Below, piece by piece: positions 32,057-43,516 of a stretch of DNA of 64,000 bases. Source of the stretch: Halisarca cf. caerulea (taxonomy: Eukaryota; Porifera; Demospongiae; Chondrillida; Halisarcidae); assembly GCA_963170055.1 (NCBI GenBank), contig CAUJGJ010000368.1, positions 966,001-1,030,000 on the forward strand, given 5' to 3'. The position numbers and the translations under genes are program-made. Numbering within the stretch: the first letter of the stretch is position 1; every line of letters starts with the position of its first letter. The notes below the pieces were generated by a model that was not told the DNA's origin, ran no database searches, and saw nothing but the letters and a program-made list of their open reading frames with translations.

Positions 32057-34098
32057 ACCTGTCCAGGGTTGGAACAGTATGACTCTTGAGGACATTGTGA
32101 AGGCTTTGTCGGAAAATTCTGTCATGAACGCGCGCACACGCGTGTGTGTTTCCCCCCTCTCCTGCCCTGCCTGTGTTTGCATGTAAATATGTAGGTGTGC
32201 TGTGTGGCGATAGCCCATGTAGATTTTTCTCTATCCAACCTGTTTTCTTCCTCTGTATAACTTCTTTGTATTGTCTCTGGTGACTGTTTAAGTTTCTTTT
32301 GTCATCTCCACAGAATTTCCCTCAGTCTTAGTGTGCTGTAATCACTTGTGGGAATGTCCCTCTTTCCACGATCAAGTTGGAATGTCCCTGGGGGAATTTA
32401 TCTCTGTTTACTTTCTGTACAGGCCACGGAAGTGTTGGCGACTCTTTACTCTGAACACCAGTCAGGGAAGAAGAACACCGGAGTCAGGGGAGGGGGGGGG
32501 GGATACTTTATACATGGGATACTTTAAACTGTGACACTGTGTGTAGCAGCTGTGGCCCATCCCACATGTCTGATATGTGCCAAAACTCCAGAAACATTGC
32601 AGTACAGCGGAACCTGTCTTAAAGACCACCTGTATAGAAGGACCACCTGTCCATAGAGACCACTACAGGTTGGTCCTGGACCACCTGTCCATAGAGACCA
32701 CTACAGGCTGGTCCTGGACCACCTGTCTATAGAGACCACTACAGGCTGGTCCTGGACCACCTGTCTATAGAGACCACTACAGGCTGGTCCTGGACCACCT
32801 GTCTATAGAGACCACTATAGGCTGGTCCAGGACCACCTGTCTATAGAGACCACTATAGGCTGGTCCTGGACCACCTGTCCATAGAGACCACTACAGGCTG
32901 GTCCTGGACCACCTGTCTATAGAGACCACTACAGGCTGGTCCAGGACCACCTGTCCATAGAGACCACTACAGGCTGGTCCTGGACCACCTGTCTATAGAG
33001 ACCACTACAGGCTGGTCCTGGACCACCTGTCTATAGAGACCACTATAGGCTGGTCCAGGACCACCTGTCCATAGAGACCACTATAGGCTGGTCCAGGACC
33101 ACCTGTCCATAGAGACCACTATAGGCTGGTCCAGGACCACCGGTCTATAGAGACCACTATAGGCTGGTCCAGGACCACCTGTCCATAGAGACCACTATAG
33201 GCTGGTCCAGGACCACCTGTCCATAGAGACCACTATAGGCTGGTCCAGGACCACCTGTCCATAGAGACCACTATAGGCTGGTCCTGGACCACCTGTCCAT
33301 AGAGACCACTATAGGCTGGTCCAGGACCACCTGTCCATAGAGACCACTATAGGCTGGTCCAGGACCACCTGTCCATAGAGACCACTATAGGCTGGTCCAG
33401 GACCACCTGTCCATAGAGACCACTATAGGCTGGTCCAGGACCACCTGTCCATAGAGACCACTATAGGCTGGTCCAGGACCACCTGTCCATAGAGACCACT
33501 ATAGGCTGGTCCAGGACCACCTGTCCATAGAGGCCACTACAGGCTGGTCCAGGACCACCTGTCCATAGAGACCACTACAGGCTGATCCTGGACCACCTGT
33601 CCATAGAGACCACTATAGGCTGATCCAGGACCACCTGTCTATAGAGACCACTATAGGCTGATCTGGGAGCCACTAAAGCAATACTATTGCACCTCTACAT
33701 AAGGGCAACCTGTCTACAAAGACCACAACTACTCAGTCCCTTGGGTGGTCTTCATATACAGGTTTCAATGCATATTTCTGTTTCATTGCTAAACTCTTGA
33801 AAGACTTCATGTACTTCTGTTGTCTCGTTTCTTTGTCTGCCTTGTGTGGCCCAGGACAATAAGAACCCCGTTCTGGATGCCGTGGAGGCTCAAATATTCG
33901 ATTTGTTCCTCACCAAAAGCTGGGGGCTGAAACTGGCCACCAATGCATCTACTACAATATTGAGAGTGGACCAGGTATAGGCAGTGTTTGTGTGCATGCG
34001 TGCGTGTGTGCATGTGTGCGTGTGTGTATGCGTGCATGCGTGCGTGTGTGTATGTGCGTGTGTGCATGCATGCATGCGTGCATGTGTGAGTGAGTGTG

Positions 34099-34130
<32 letters not shown>

Positions 34131-34282
34131 CACATATACATTTACATGTGTGTGTGTGTATTAGGTGTTGTCCTATGGGTATTCCCCTCATCTCCCCCTC
34201 CCTCCCCCCCCAATAGATATTCATGGCCAAACCTGCTGGAGGTCCCAAGCCACGAGAAAACAGAGAGTGGGATGAAGACTGA
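32057..34282 (+). pseudogene. CCT8 3'-end fragment 3 (exons 16-19)
   Basis: The 5' part, including the 20-bp deletion, exon 17 decay with the same G-run and the minisatellite, follows fragment 1 almost base for base. From exon 18 onward (33855-33974) it switches: the TGCATGCATGC-rich tract after exon 18 and the CCTCCCTCC run before exon 19 (34217-34282) match fragment 2. Exon 18 has its own GCA to TCT/ACA-side change (AATGCATCT, Ala to Ser). Confidence 0.85.
32641..33663 (+). repeat. 38-bp minisatellite, about 27 copies, fragment 3
   Basis: Same variant order as the array at 17166-18188, including the rare ACCGGTCTATAG and CATAGAGGCCAC units. This confirms that fragments 1 and 3 share a very recent origin here. 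Confidence 0.95.
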
Positions 34283-34668
34283 GAAACATGATCCTCTTGC
34301 TTATCATTAGAAGTGTCCGTTTTTAGTCAGTTCATTCGTCTGATTAGCACTTATGTTGTAATTATGCAAGATCATTATTGATATTATTTCATGCCTGTTT
34401 GTACATGTATTATTTCCCCATGTTGCACGCATAATATATTATAATTATTCGCCTTTAGTATAATGTATGTGTATATTTGTATAGGTAACATAACTGTGTA
34501 TTGCCATACATTCAACAATTAATCAGTATAACTTAAAATTAACAATATTATTATGCTGAATTGTACAAAAATAGCATAATTTCCTCTATTACAAAAGAGT
34601 ACAAAAATATAGGAATAAATCCTGAGGTACCTTTGAACACTGTGTGGTGTGCGTGTGCATAGATAAGA

Positions 34669-34717
<49 letters not shown>

Positions 34718-34841
34718 ATGTGTACATACATACATGTATGCATGTATCGGTAAGAACATGAACAGTAGTCTATAATGTTAACCAACAATTGGGACAATGT
34801 TCTGTTACAAACAGCACAAAACTAAAGTAAAATGGCCGACA
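34283..34841. other. 3' flank between CCT8 fragment 3 and GT4
   Basis: Copy of the 10915-11463 region with a longer TG tract (about 34674-34714) and small differences (TAACTTAAAATT, TTATTATGCTG). No gene. Confidence 0.6.
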
Positions 34842-37130
34842 TCAGTATGGGAGAGGCCTACTGTTTGGCCAACCCTGTCTAAGGTGGTACACGTAGAAAT
34901 CAATACGATGATCTCGCGTCAGGAGCTGGTGGTAGAGAGCGATGTCAGGGTTGTCTCCGCTCTCAGTCATGTACATGACATCATCAGCCTTCACTCGCCA
35001 GAGGGAAATCCCCATGTGGTGAGAGAGCACAAAGGACAACCAATAATCATCCACAATGATAAACTCCTGTCGCGGCAGCTCATACTGGAGAGCCTCGTCA
35101 AGGAGCTCCTTTGAAATGAGTAGGTTGTCTGCGTGAATGAAGTGAACCTGGCAGTCAGGTTTTGACTGGTCTCGAAACTGAAACAGGTTGCTTTTTTGTT
35201 TCTGCTCCAACTCCCACTCGATGTGCGGATTCTCCTCATTGACAGAATGCTCTGGAAATATGTGCCCCCTACAACAAATAGTAGCCCGGGGGCCATATTG
35301 ATGGTACTTGCTCACGAATCGCTGTACATAGCCGGGTGAGGGCTGAATGTCGTCGTCAATGATGAGCATTAGGTCACTCTTCATGAGCTCTTTCACTGCA
35401 AACCGAATGGCACAATAGTAGTTACGGCTACTCTGTATCAACGTGATGTTTAGCGGCTGAACGAAACATCGCAAGAGTACCTCGACTGTTTCTTGTTCTT
35501 CCTCATTGTTGTTCCAAATGATGAGCTGAAATCGGCCATCATACTTCTGTTTGCAAAGGCCCTCCAGTATGCTAACCATCTCCCCCACTCGTTTGTACTG
35601 GCACATCACAAGCGAAACATCGAATTCCTTTGGCATTTTGTCTTGACTGGGTCTTTGGAGTTTGCGAATGACATTAACACCCAGAAGGAAAATCTCTTTC
35701 CTTTCTCTACTTTTGCTTTCCTCTGTAAATCTTTGGAGCTGTTCCCGATTAAAAATGGAGTCTCCATTCACGGCTAAAAGCGTCTTGCTGAACATCAGCT
35801 CCTTAACGGCATGGTAGACAGCATCAGGGGTGTAGTCCTCGCTGCTCTCAATGGTGTCAATGTGAAGGTCGTCACGAAACGGTTCACACCACTCCTTCAC
35901 ATCTTTGTGGACCTTCCGAGCACACCACAGGATCACCTGAACACAAGCATCACTGAAGCAACTCTTTATGCGTTCCAGGTGCCCTGAGAGGCCATTTATT
36001 TCGCTGTGGATGTGGACAACAATGGACAGATCGAAACGGGGAAATTTAGTCTGAGGTGGATTTTGACTAGGACTGGTCTGCGAACGCGGCAATTCAAGAT
36101 CTCTGTAAATTGCTGAGTTGGCAAATGACTGAAGAAAGGTTTCTCCGCTGAGTTTCCTTTTCAGCTCTTTGTTTCCGTGGAGGTATTGGCTGCCAACTTC
36201 AAGAAGGTCATCATTACCAAGAATGTCCCCCGCTTCTTCAAGTGTGTCGTAAAACAGAGGGTAATTCTTTCCCAGGTACTCTTCTATGGCAGGTAGACGG
36301 TTTATGACCAAGGGGGTTCCCCGGGCTGCACACTCATTCACGGTTGTGCAGGCACCAGCATCAAACATGTTGATGAACACAACGTTCTGACTGAGCAAGT
36401 TGTCGTATTCCTCGTCAGTGACCTGTTCCATCCACACCTCTACTGAGGAATTGGTCCTTAGCTTGTATTGCTGGCAGTTCACATCGTAGAGCTTGTCAAA
36501 ATCGACATCTTTCGGCTTGATGAGAATCTTCTTAAGATGCGATGGAGTGTCGAGGTCGTACACGGCCTGGAAGTTACGCATGAACTCGCCAATGAAAACA
36601 ACTTTCTTCTCTTTGTTCTCCTTGAATCTTGTCATGTCAAATAGGTGCTGTCTTTTGAAGGGAGCACAAGGGTAGAAAACCAAGCAGACAGGGATCCCAG
36701 GAAGATGCTTCACGAGGTAATTCTTTACAACTGATGATAATGCGTACAGACCCCGACAGTTCTTCAGAGCTTCTTGAAACGTGGGATCTTGGACCATTCT
36801 CTCAAGATCTGGGAATTCGGGATAGTTGGCCTTTGGTGTCTGATGGGCAAATCCAATCCAGGGCTCTTTCAGAGCAAGATCCCTCATTTTTTCTTCAAAC
36901 ACGACATCACCAACATCTGAAAAACACAAGATTCCATCACCAACTGTTAACTGCTGTAGTAGCTCTCCCATCACATATTTCCACCCCCCTCGATGGTGAC
37001 CATAGACCTCAAAACTTGGTGGGAACTTTATCTTGCGCCTGTAAATGAGTGGAATGGAATCATCAGCTGTCCGTTCACCCGGAATAATGACGGGTTTGCT
37101 GAGAAGAAGCTGACTGTTGGCACAATCCAT
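34842..37130 (-). CDS. Composite glycosyltransferase, copy 4 (most divergent)
   Basis: Intact, 762 residues; one Glu codon is missing (SFEVYGHH against SFEEVYGHH). Changes include a cluster at DVVFEEKMRDL (for DVVADDRTRDL) and K183E, T208K, S260G, G477E, D485G, S554L and D608S. DDD, IHADN and VDDYWLS are intact. It is the last unit of the array and probably long separated from the others. Confidence 0.85.
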   Translation of the reverse strand: MDCANSQLLLSKPVIIPGERTADDSIPLIYRRKIKFPPSFEVYGHHRGGWKYVMGELLQQLTVGDGILCFSDVGDVVFEEKMRDLALKEPWIGFAHQTPKANYPEFPDLERMVQDPTFQEALKNCRGLYALSSVVKNYLVKHLPGIPVCLVFYPCAPFKRQHLFDMTRFKENKEKKVVFIGEFMRNFQAVYDLDTPSHLKKILIKPKDVDFDKLYDVNCQQYKLRTNSSVEVWMEQVTDEEYDNLLSQNVVFINMFDAGACTTVNECAARGTPLVINRLPAIEEYLGKNYPLFYDTLEEAGDILGNDDLLEVGSQYLHGNKELKRKLSGETFLQSFANSAIYRDLELPRSQTSPSQNPPQTKFPRFDLSIVVHIHSEINGLSGHLERIKSCFSDACVQVILWCARKVHKDVKEWCEPFRDDLHIDTIESSEDYTPDAVYHAVKELMFSKTLLAVNGDSIFNREQLQRFTEESKSRERKEIFLLGVNVIRKLQRPSQDKMPKEFDVSLVMCQYKRVGEMVSILEGLCKQKYDGRFQLIIWNNNEEEQETVEVLLRCFVQPLNITLIQSSRNYYCAIRFAVKELMKSDLMLIIDDDIQPSPGYVQRFVSKYHQYGPRATICCRGHIFPEHSVNEENPHIEWELEQKQKSNLFQFRDQSKPDCQVHFIHADNLLISKELLDEALQYELPRQEFIIVDDYWLSFVLSHHMGISLWRVKADDVMYMTESGDNPDIALYHQLLTRDHRIDFYVYHLRQGWPNSRPLPY

Positions 37131-37631
37131 CCTGGTCTGTTCTCCTAAAGACTCTCAATCCCAACTGAGATACACAGACGAGCTGGCACCTTAAACGCCT
37201 CAAGTTAGAGGCATGCCTGTGGCCTGCCTGGGCATGGATGGGCATGCTCTCATGTTGACTTGCAACTTGATTCACAAAAGCTACACACTTAGCAGGCAAA
37301 CTGTGCCATTGTAGCTGCAAAGGAGCAAGGCAGTCGCCTTTTCCATTCTGGTATCACGGGCTTGTTAATCTTCTAAGGCAAATCACAGAGTGGCTGGCTT
37401 GTCTCTTCCAGTTTCTCGATTGCCCAAACACGCCCAGGCAAGCCCGCGCAAGGGGACTTTCCCAGGTGGTTTCCCTCGTAGTGGCACGCTCGGGCACGCA
37501 CTACTTCGCAAAGCAAAAACGACTATTCCACGAATCCTGAACCATCCAAGCAACAGGTAGATAGTCTATATATTAGCAATTCTCGAGCAGTGCTGTCATT
37601 CTAGCTCCGCTTTCCTCTGGGGTTGAAGATA
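37131..37631. promoter_or_regulatory. Bidirectional GT4/AT4 promoter, shortened
   Basis: These 501 bp lack about 55 bp of sequence near 37520-37550, and both GAATATTC motifs with it. TATATATT remains at 37567-37574, 58 bp before the AT4 ATG. Confidence 0.55.
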
Positions 37632-38930
37632 ATGTCGAAGAGAAAGAGTACCGAGACACAGAACGGGTACCACCACGGTGGCGAGGGAGTAGATTTGAAG
37701 TCGAAGAAAGCTTCTTATGACAAGAACGACCTTTCTGAGGCTCAACTACGCTCTCTACCCGATCCGGAGCCCTCTCCTCCAAAAAGCGGATGGAAAATAC
37801 ACGTGTCACGACCATTCGTACCAGAGAAAGCTGAGCAAAAAGTTGTTGACAACATTCGAAAGGGCCTCATTTCATCTGCCACTGAGCCAGTTAGAGAATT
37901 TGAAAGAGAACTGAAGAAGATTTACAAAGCTGGTTGGGCTAAAGGATGTAGTAACGGGTATTCTGCTCTTGTTCTAGCTTTAAAAAACGCCCGAATTGGA
38001 CCAGGAGACGAAGTTATCATCCCTTCTCTGACTATGGCTGCCGTGGTAACGTCCGTGAGAGATGTGGGCGCCAAACCCGTATTTGTAGACTGCGAAAGGC
38101 AGGAAGACAGAACACTCTTTCTCAATCCTTCGGTTGACCAGTACCGCTTGGCCCTCACCGAACGAACGAAAGCCATTATTGTAACCCATACCTACGGCGT
38201 TCCAGTTGACTGCCTCGCTTTACAGTCTCTCTGTCGGGAAAAGAACATTACTTTCATTGAAGACATTGCAGAAGCAATTGGGACACAATATATGAGCAAG
38301 TATGTGGGTACATTCGGTCACTATGCGACTGCAAGCCTCTATGCCAATAAATCCATCACTGCTGGAGATGGCGGGTTTATTCTTTCTGCTGAGGGCACGG
38401 AAGAAGGGAAGAAGCTAGTTGATGCTCACACCAATCATGGATTCACACCAGGACACCATTTCGTACACTGGGAGTTTTCTGGAAACTACAAAATGAGTGG
38501 TCTAGCAGCTGCATTTGTCACACCAGCAGTTGAAAAGATTCCTGTCGTGATGGAAGACAGACAGAGAATTGCAACCGAGTATCGCAGACATCTAACTGGT
38601 GTTCCCGGCTTGACTGCAATGGAGGTAAATCCTTATGGTCCTGATTGCCCATGGGTGTTTGGAGTCACTGTGGAATCAAAGGCCATCCGCACCACAGTAC
38701 GTCACAAGATGGCCACCGACGGTATTGAAACACGAGACTACTTCTTCCCACTTCATCTCCAGCCATGCGTTGTGGGTGAGTTTGGAGAGCAGCCCACACT
38801 GCCAAATGCAGAGGAGCTAGGAAGGACGGGATTCTATCTTCCAACATTTTATGGTCTTACTAACACAGACATTACCTATATCAGCTCCAGTTTAAAGGGG
38901 GCTCTGGTTTCAGCGAAACAGTCCCCATAG
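37632..38930 (+). CDS. DegT-family PLP sugar aminotransferase, copy 4 (most divergent)
   Basis: Intact, 432 residues, full C-terminus ending VSAKQSP. Most differences lie in the N-terminal third (SKRKST, VSRPFVPEKAEQK, LKKIYKAGWAKG), with few around the active site. The PLP lysine, FIEDIAEAIG and GPGDEVIIPSLTMAA are kept. The first ATG here aligns with the second ATG of copies 1 and 3. Confidence 0.9.
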   Translation: MSKRKSTETQNGYHHGGEGVDLKSKKASYDKNDLSEAQLRSLPDPEPSPPKSGWKIHVSRPFVPEKAEQKVVDNIRKGLISSATEPVREFERELKKIYKAGWAKGCSNGYSALVLALKNARIGPGDEVIIPSLTMAAVVTSVRDVGAKPVFVDCERQEDRTLFLNPSVDQYRLALTERTKAIIVTHTYGVPVDCLALQSLCREKNITFIEDIAEAIGTQYMSKYVGTFGHYATASLYANKSITAGDGGFILSAEGTEEGKKLVDAHTNHGFTPGHHFVHWEFSGNYKMSGLAAAFVTPAVEKIPVVMEDRQRIATEYRRHLTGVPGLTAMEVNPYGPDCPWVFGVTVESKAIRTTVRHKMATDGIETRDYFFPLHLQPCVVGEFGEQPTLPNAEELGRTGFYLPTFYGLTNTDITYISSSLKGALVSAKQSP

Positions 38931-39190
38931 TACGTACCATCAACACCCATGCAGCATGCACAGCTACGACAATATACACTTATTAATATTATTATAATAA
39001 TAAGTAGAATGCCACATTTTATACCCCTTTTTGTATTACATTTTGTGCATGGAATGTTAATAATATACTTTATGTAAAACTATTTTAATAATATAATAAT
39101 AGATGTACATCATAATTATTTTATATACCACTATACTCAGTGTTCTCCCTAAAAATTTTATATGGCATATTGACACATTCAACACACATA

Positions 39191-39621
39191 TACAGTAGAA
39201 CCTCACAAATACGACCACCCTTGGGACCGTTGTAAGTGGTCTTAATTTTGAGGTGGTCTTATTTCTGAAAGTACTGCCCAGAATAGCATGGCACATCCGC
39301 AAGTCATTCCGTAGACACAGGATGCACATAAGGCAATAAAACTGTAGAACACAACTTATTGTTACTCCATTACGATGTTAAAAAAGTGAACCCAAGTTTA
39401 CCATCTCTTTATACTGATGGGGTCATTTCAGAGCCTAATGTCCACAGAAATTACAGCAGTATCCACAAATAAGTGGTCTTAATTGTGAGGTTTTGACATC
39501 CAGAAGACAAAATGTGGTCTTTATTCTGAAACTAATTTCCATGTAAAACTATAGGAGAAATTTCGGACTGCAACAAAGTGGTCTTAATTCTGAGGTGGTC
39601 TTATTGCGAGGTTCTACTGTA
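39191..39621. mobile_element. 427-bp MITE with TA duplication, downstream of AT4
   Basis: Perfect ends CAGTAGAACCTC and GAGGTTCTACTG flanked by TA on both sides. Flanks on either side (ACATTCAACACACATATA and GTATACACATACATA) match sequence that is contiguous after AT1 and AT3, so this is a clean insertion. It has internal GTGGTCTTAATT repeats and no transposase. Confidence 0.85.
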
Positions 39622-41034
39622 TGTACGTGTATACACATACATATGTGCATACATCAGTACTGGAGGATAGTATGTGTGCACAATGGAATATATAATTTCC
39701 CCAGTGAACACCCTCCTTACCTCGTGCATGTTTTTTTCTTAATCTTCCCATGTCATTGTTCACACAATACACATATGCAATGTACCTTCCCCCAGGCTGC
39801 ACCAAATTATGGTGTTACAATCCTTCGATCAGTCACTAACCGTAGCTGTAAAGTCGAAATACCACCACCACTACTACTAGTAAGGGTGTATAAAAACCAT
39901 TTAAAAATGGTAAAAGGATGTAGGATTGACGTAGGACTATGCAAAAAGGATCCTCCAAAACCCATGGAACAAGAGTAATCTGCGAAAGCGGTGCAGGGCT
40001 ATAGGTGGGCAAAGGGCAAGACAGGCATAGGGCTAGACGAGCACTGTGCAAATTCCTACATCCCGCATGTTTAGCACATTGTATTATGGTATATATGTGC
40101 TGCGGGGAAATACCACCACCACTACTACTAGTATTATGTTGTGTGGTGTATGTTGATCTAGGCTACAATATACGCTACACTTGTGATGTTGATTTCATTA
40201 CAACTATTAATATGAGATATATGCTTGAACATTTTGTTTGCATTATTGTTGGAGACTATAAATAGTGATTAGAATGTTGCTTGCTAGACTATAAGGGAAC
40301 ACAGCAGTGCTAGGGATGATGCAAAAACAAAATGGCAGAATATGGGCATTCGAGCATACATGTGGCACTGAATACGTACAGTACATATGTACAGCATCCT
40401 ACATAGCGTTGCTCTGAGCCCAGGATGCATATTATTGAGATCCCCCAGGTATATAAGGGCTGAAGGGACTGGAGGGGGATAGTCTGTGTTACATCAGACC
40501 AAGTACACGTTACAGCTGCAGTACAGACTATAAACAGCTGAGACCTCACTTGTCCGTACTTCAGACATCCATGCAGTCCGATCCCTGGCCCTCCTCCATA
40601 TACTTTGTACAGAAACAAACATATTATGCGATATACTCCTACTGTACACTATACTACTGCTCCCTCATTTATCCAGTTCCCTCACTTTATCCGCAATATT
40701 TATCCACAACGGATGTGTGCGGTAACTGAAGTCTGACTGTATATGTGTGACATATATCCGTGTGTATAAAAACCACCACACGCATTGCTGCTGTCATCCA
40801 TTCATGCGGAGTACTGCTGCGCTCTATAATGAATTTAACTTATGTACGTATGTGTACATGTATTTGTGAATACATGCACACAAACAATCCCGTGTTTGTA
40901 CACGACCAACACACACATGGATGTATCCTGAACATTTCTTCTAAAATGATACCTAAGAAGTAGAGAAGAGTAAGGTTGTAAAGTTAGAGAGTGAGAGACA
41001 ATTAAATGCTGAATCCTATGGTCTTAAAACGTTA
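39622..41034. other. Intergenic region right of the array
   Basis: The first ~35 bp still match the AT flank, then the array ends. A 27-bp direct repeat (GAAATACCACCACCACTACT plus ACTAGTA) occurs at 39856-39882 and 40107-40133. A CCTCACTT/AAGTCTGACTGTA MITE relative spans about 40534-40741. I find no convincing gene. Confidence 0.5.
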
Positions 41035-41789
41035 TCAGTTTTCTTTCTTTGCAGCCAAATCCAAAGCTCTTGTTCTCTCGAGAAATGTTGGGTGGGAGTG
41101 GTTAAAGGCGGAGTAAAGTGGATCGGCGATGGGGAAGCCGAGATTGTCCTTGTAGAGTTTGGTGAGCGCAGACTGTAGAAAACTCCCTCTGCCCAGCTCC
41201 TGGGCAAACGCATCAGCTTGGTACTCAAACCTCCTTGTCATCTGAATCATCAGAAACCCGACAACCTATACAAAGAGAGATGGGTAAGTTTGAAACACAT
41301 GCAGGAAAAGATGATGAAGAAAGGAAAATCTGCTCGCTGTCACAAATCCAAAGCAATAATGTAATACTCATGGTACATTCATTTCAGAGTACAGTGGAAC
41401 CTCTCTAATCTGACACTCAATGGGGCTTGAAAAAGTGTCAGATTAGGAGGTTGTCAGATTACGGAGTGTCTCTTAGCATATACTTCAGTATGGTGACTGT
41501 CCATCATAAGATGGTCGGATTAGAGAGAATGTCGGATTATAGAGGTGTTGGATTAGAGAGGTTTTACTGTGTACCATTTTAATACTTCAAAAATAATACG
41601 CCAGTGAAGCCTCTATAATCCGACCATCATATGAGATAATCGCCATATTAAACACTATGGAAAGAATCACTCCATAATCCGACAACCTCTTAATTAGACA
41701 TTTCTCTTAAGCCCCTTTGAGTGTCAGATTGGAGATCTTTCACTGTAATCATTGGCGAATAGATGTGTACTTGACACTGTATACTACAG

Positions 41790-41862
<73 letters not shown>

Positions 41863-41896
41863 GCACACACAAGCACACACACAAACACACACATAC

Positions 41897-41946
<50 letters not shown>

Positions 41947-43289
41947 GCACACACACACACACACACACAAACACACACATACACACACACACACACAGAA
42001 ACACACACACACACACGCACGCACACACACACACACGCACGCACGCACACACACACAAAAGGAGGCTCACAGTATGGAAGGGAGTAAACAAAAGTTGAAA
42101 AACGATGATCAAACCAATAATCATCGGTTGTGAATCTTTGAAGCCAAAACTGGTGTAAATGTCTTGCTGTTTGAAGAAGAAGCTGAACACATAGAGACTT
42201 AACAGAATATGTAGCTGTGGGGAAGAGAAAAAACAACATGACTGACACAAGGATAAAAGAAGACTGAACAAGAACAAATGAATCAAAAACAGGACAAAAT
42301 TGATTACACAGAAAGCAATAAAATGCTACAAATAAAAATAGTAACACAATATGGCCAACACTCTGGGCTATACCACACACACAGCCACACAACGCTGTAC
42401 CACACACACAATCACTGCAGGCTGTACCTGGTCTAGCCGCTAGCCACGTACTTCTCCCCGCCCGGAGAAGCACGGGGCTAGCTGCTAGACTAGGCGGTAC
42501 CACACAACCACCCCCTACCTGCATGACGATCAGGTTCTTGACAACATGACTGTACTTCCAGTGTCCCAGCTCGTGGGCCAACACAGCCAGCACTTCCTCT
42601 TGATTACATCCCTTGGGGGGGGGAGGGGGGTTGAGTAATTAAAAAATGACAACTGATCTGCAAACACTAGTCAGGGACAAAAGGAGCCATACATAATACT
42701 GTCCATGTGTAGTACAATAGAGGACATTGTTCACCGGGAGCAAACCAACCAAACTCTTACATACAATGGGTAAGTCATAGCGTAGACATTGCTTAACCAG
42801 GTCTCACTTTCTTTTCATTCGGCTGAGAAGGTTTGTCATCTTCTTTGGTTTCTTTGTCTTTGTCAACCTCACTGGCTTCGAACGGCTTACCCTCATCACC
42901 TTCAGCATCTTCTACTGGTTGAGGTAATTTCTGGGCCTTTCGGTTCTTCCTGAGCTTGTCCACCTCCGGAACAAGGCCTACTTCAAGCAGAGTGTCGAAC
43001 AGGACAATCCTCTTGTTCTTATAAAACCCATACATGTAGGCATTACTGTGACTGGATCGAGTAGAGCCGTCCACAACAAAAATCTTCCTCAGGGGGTAAT
43101 TCAATCCCTGGGCAAGGTCTTCGATGCCAGTTTTTAGCTGTCCACCAGGAAGTGGTGTGTAAGTGTCAAACAAAGGGGCAATGAATGAGGGGTAGATCGT
43201 CATCATCACCTGAATGTGTGAGAAACAAAGCAGACAATGCAAAGAAGGTGGAGTGACAGCGTCTGTATTCTTTACATACACACACACAT

Positions 43290-43324
<35 letters not shown>

Positions 43325-43341
43325 CACATGCTCACAGATGC

Positions 43342-43437
<96 letters not shown>

Positions 43438-43458
43438 ACACACATGCATGCACAAACA

Positions 43459-43516
<58 letters not shown>

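Noticed and set aside
39057..39329. 90-codon minus-strand frame downstream of AT4
   Set aside because: It spans AT-rich flank and a MITE end, with no recognisable sequence.
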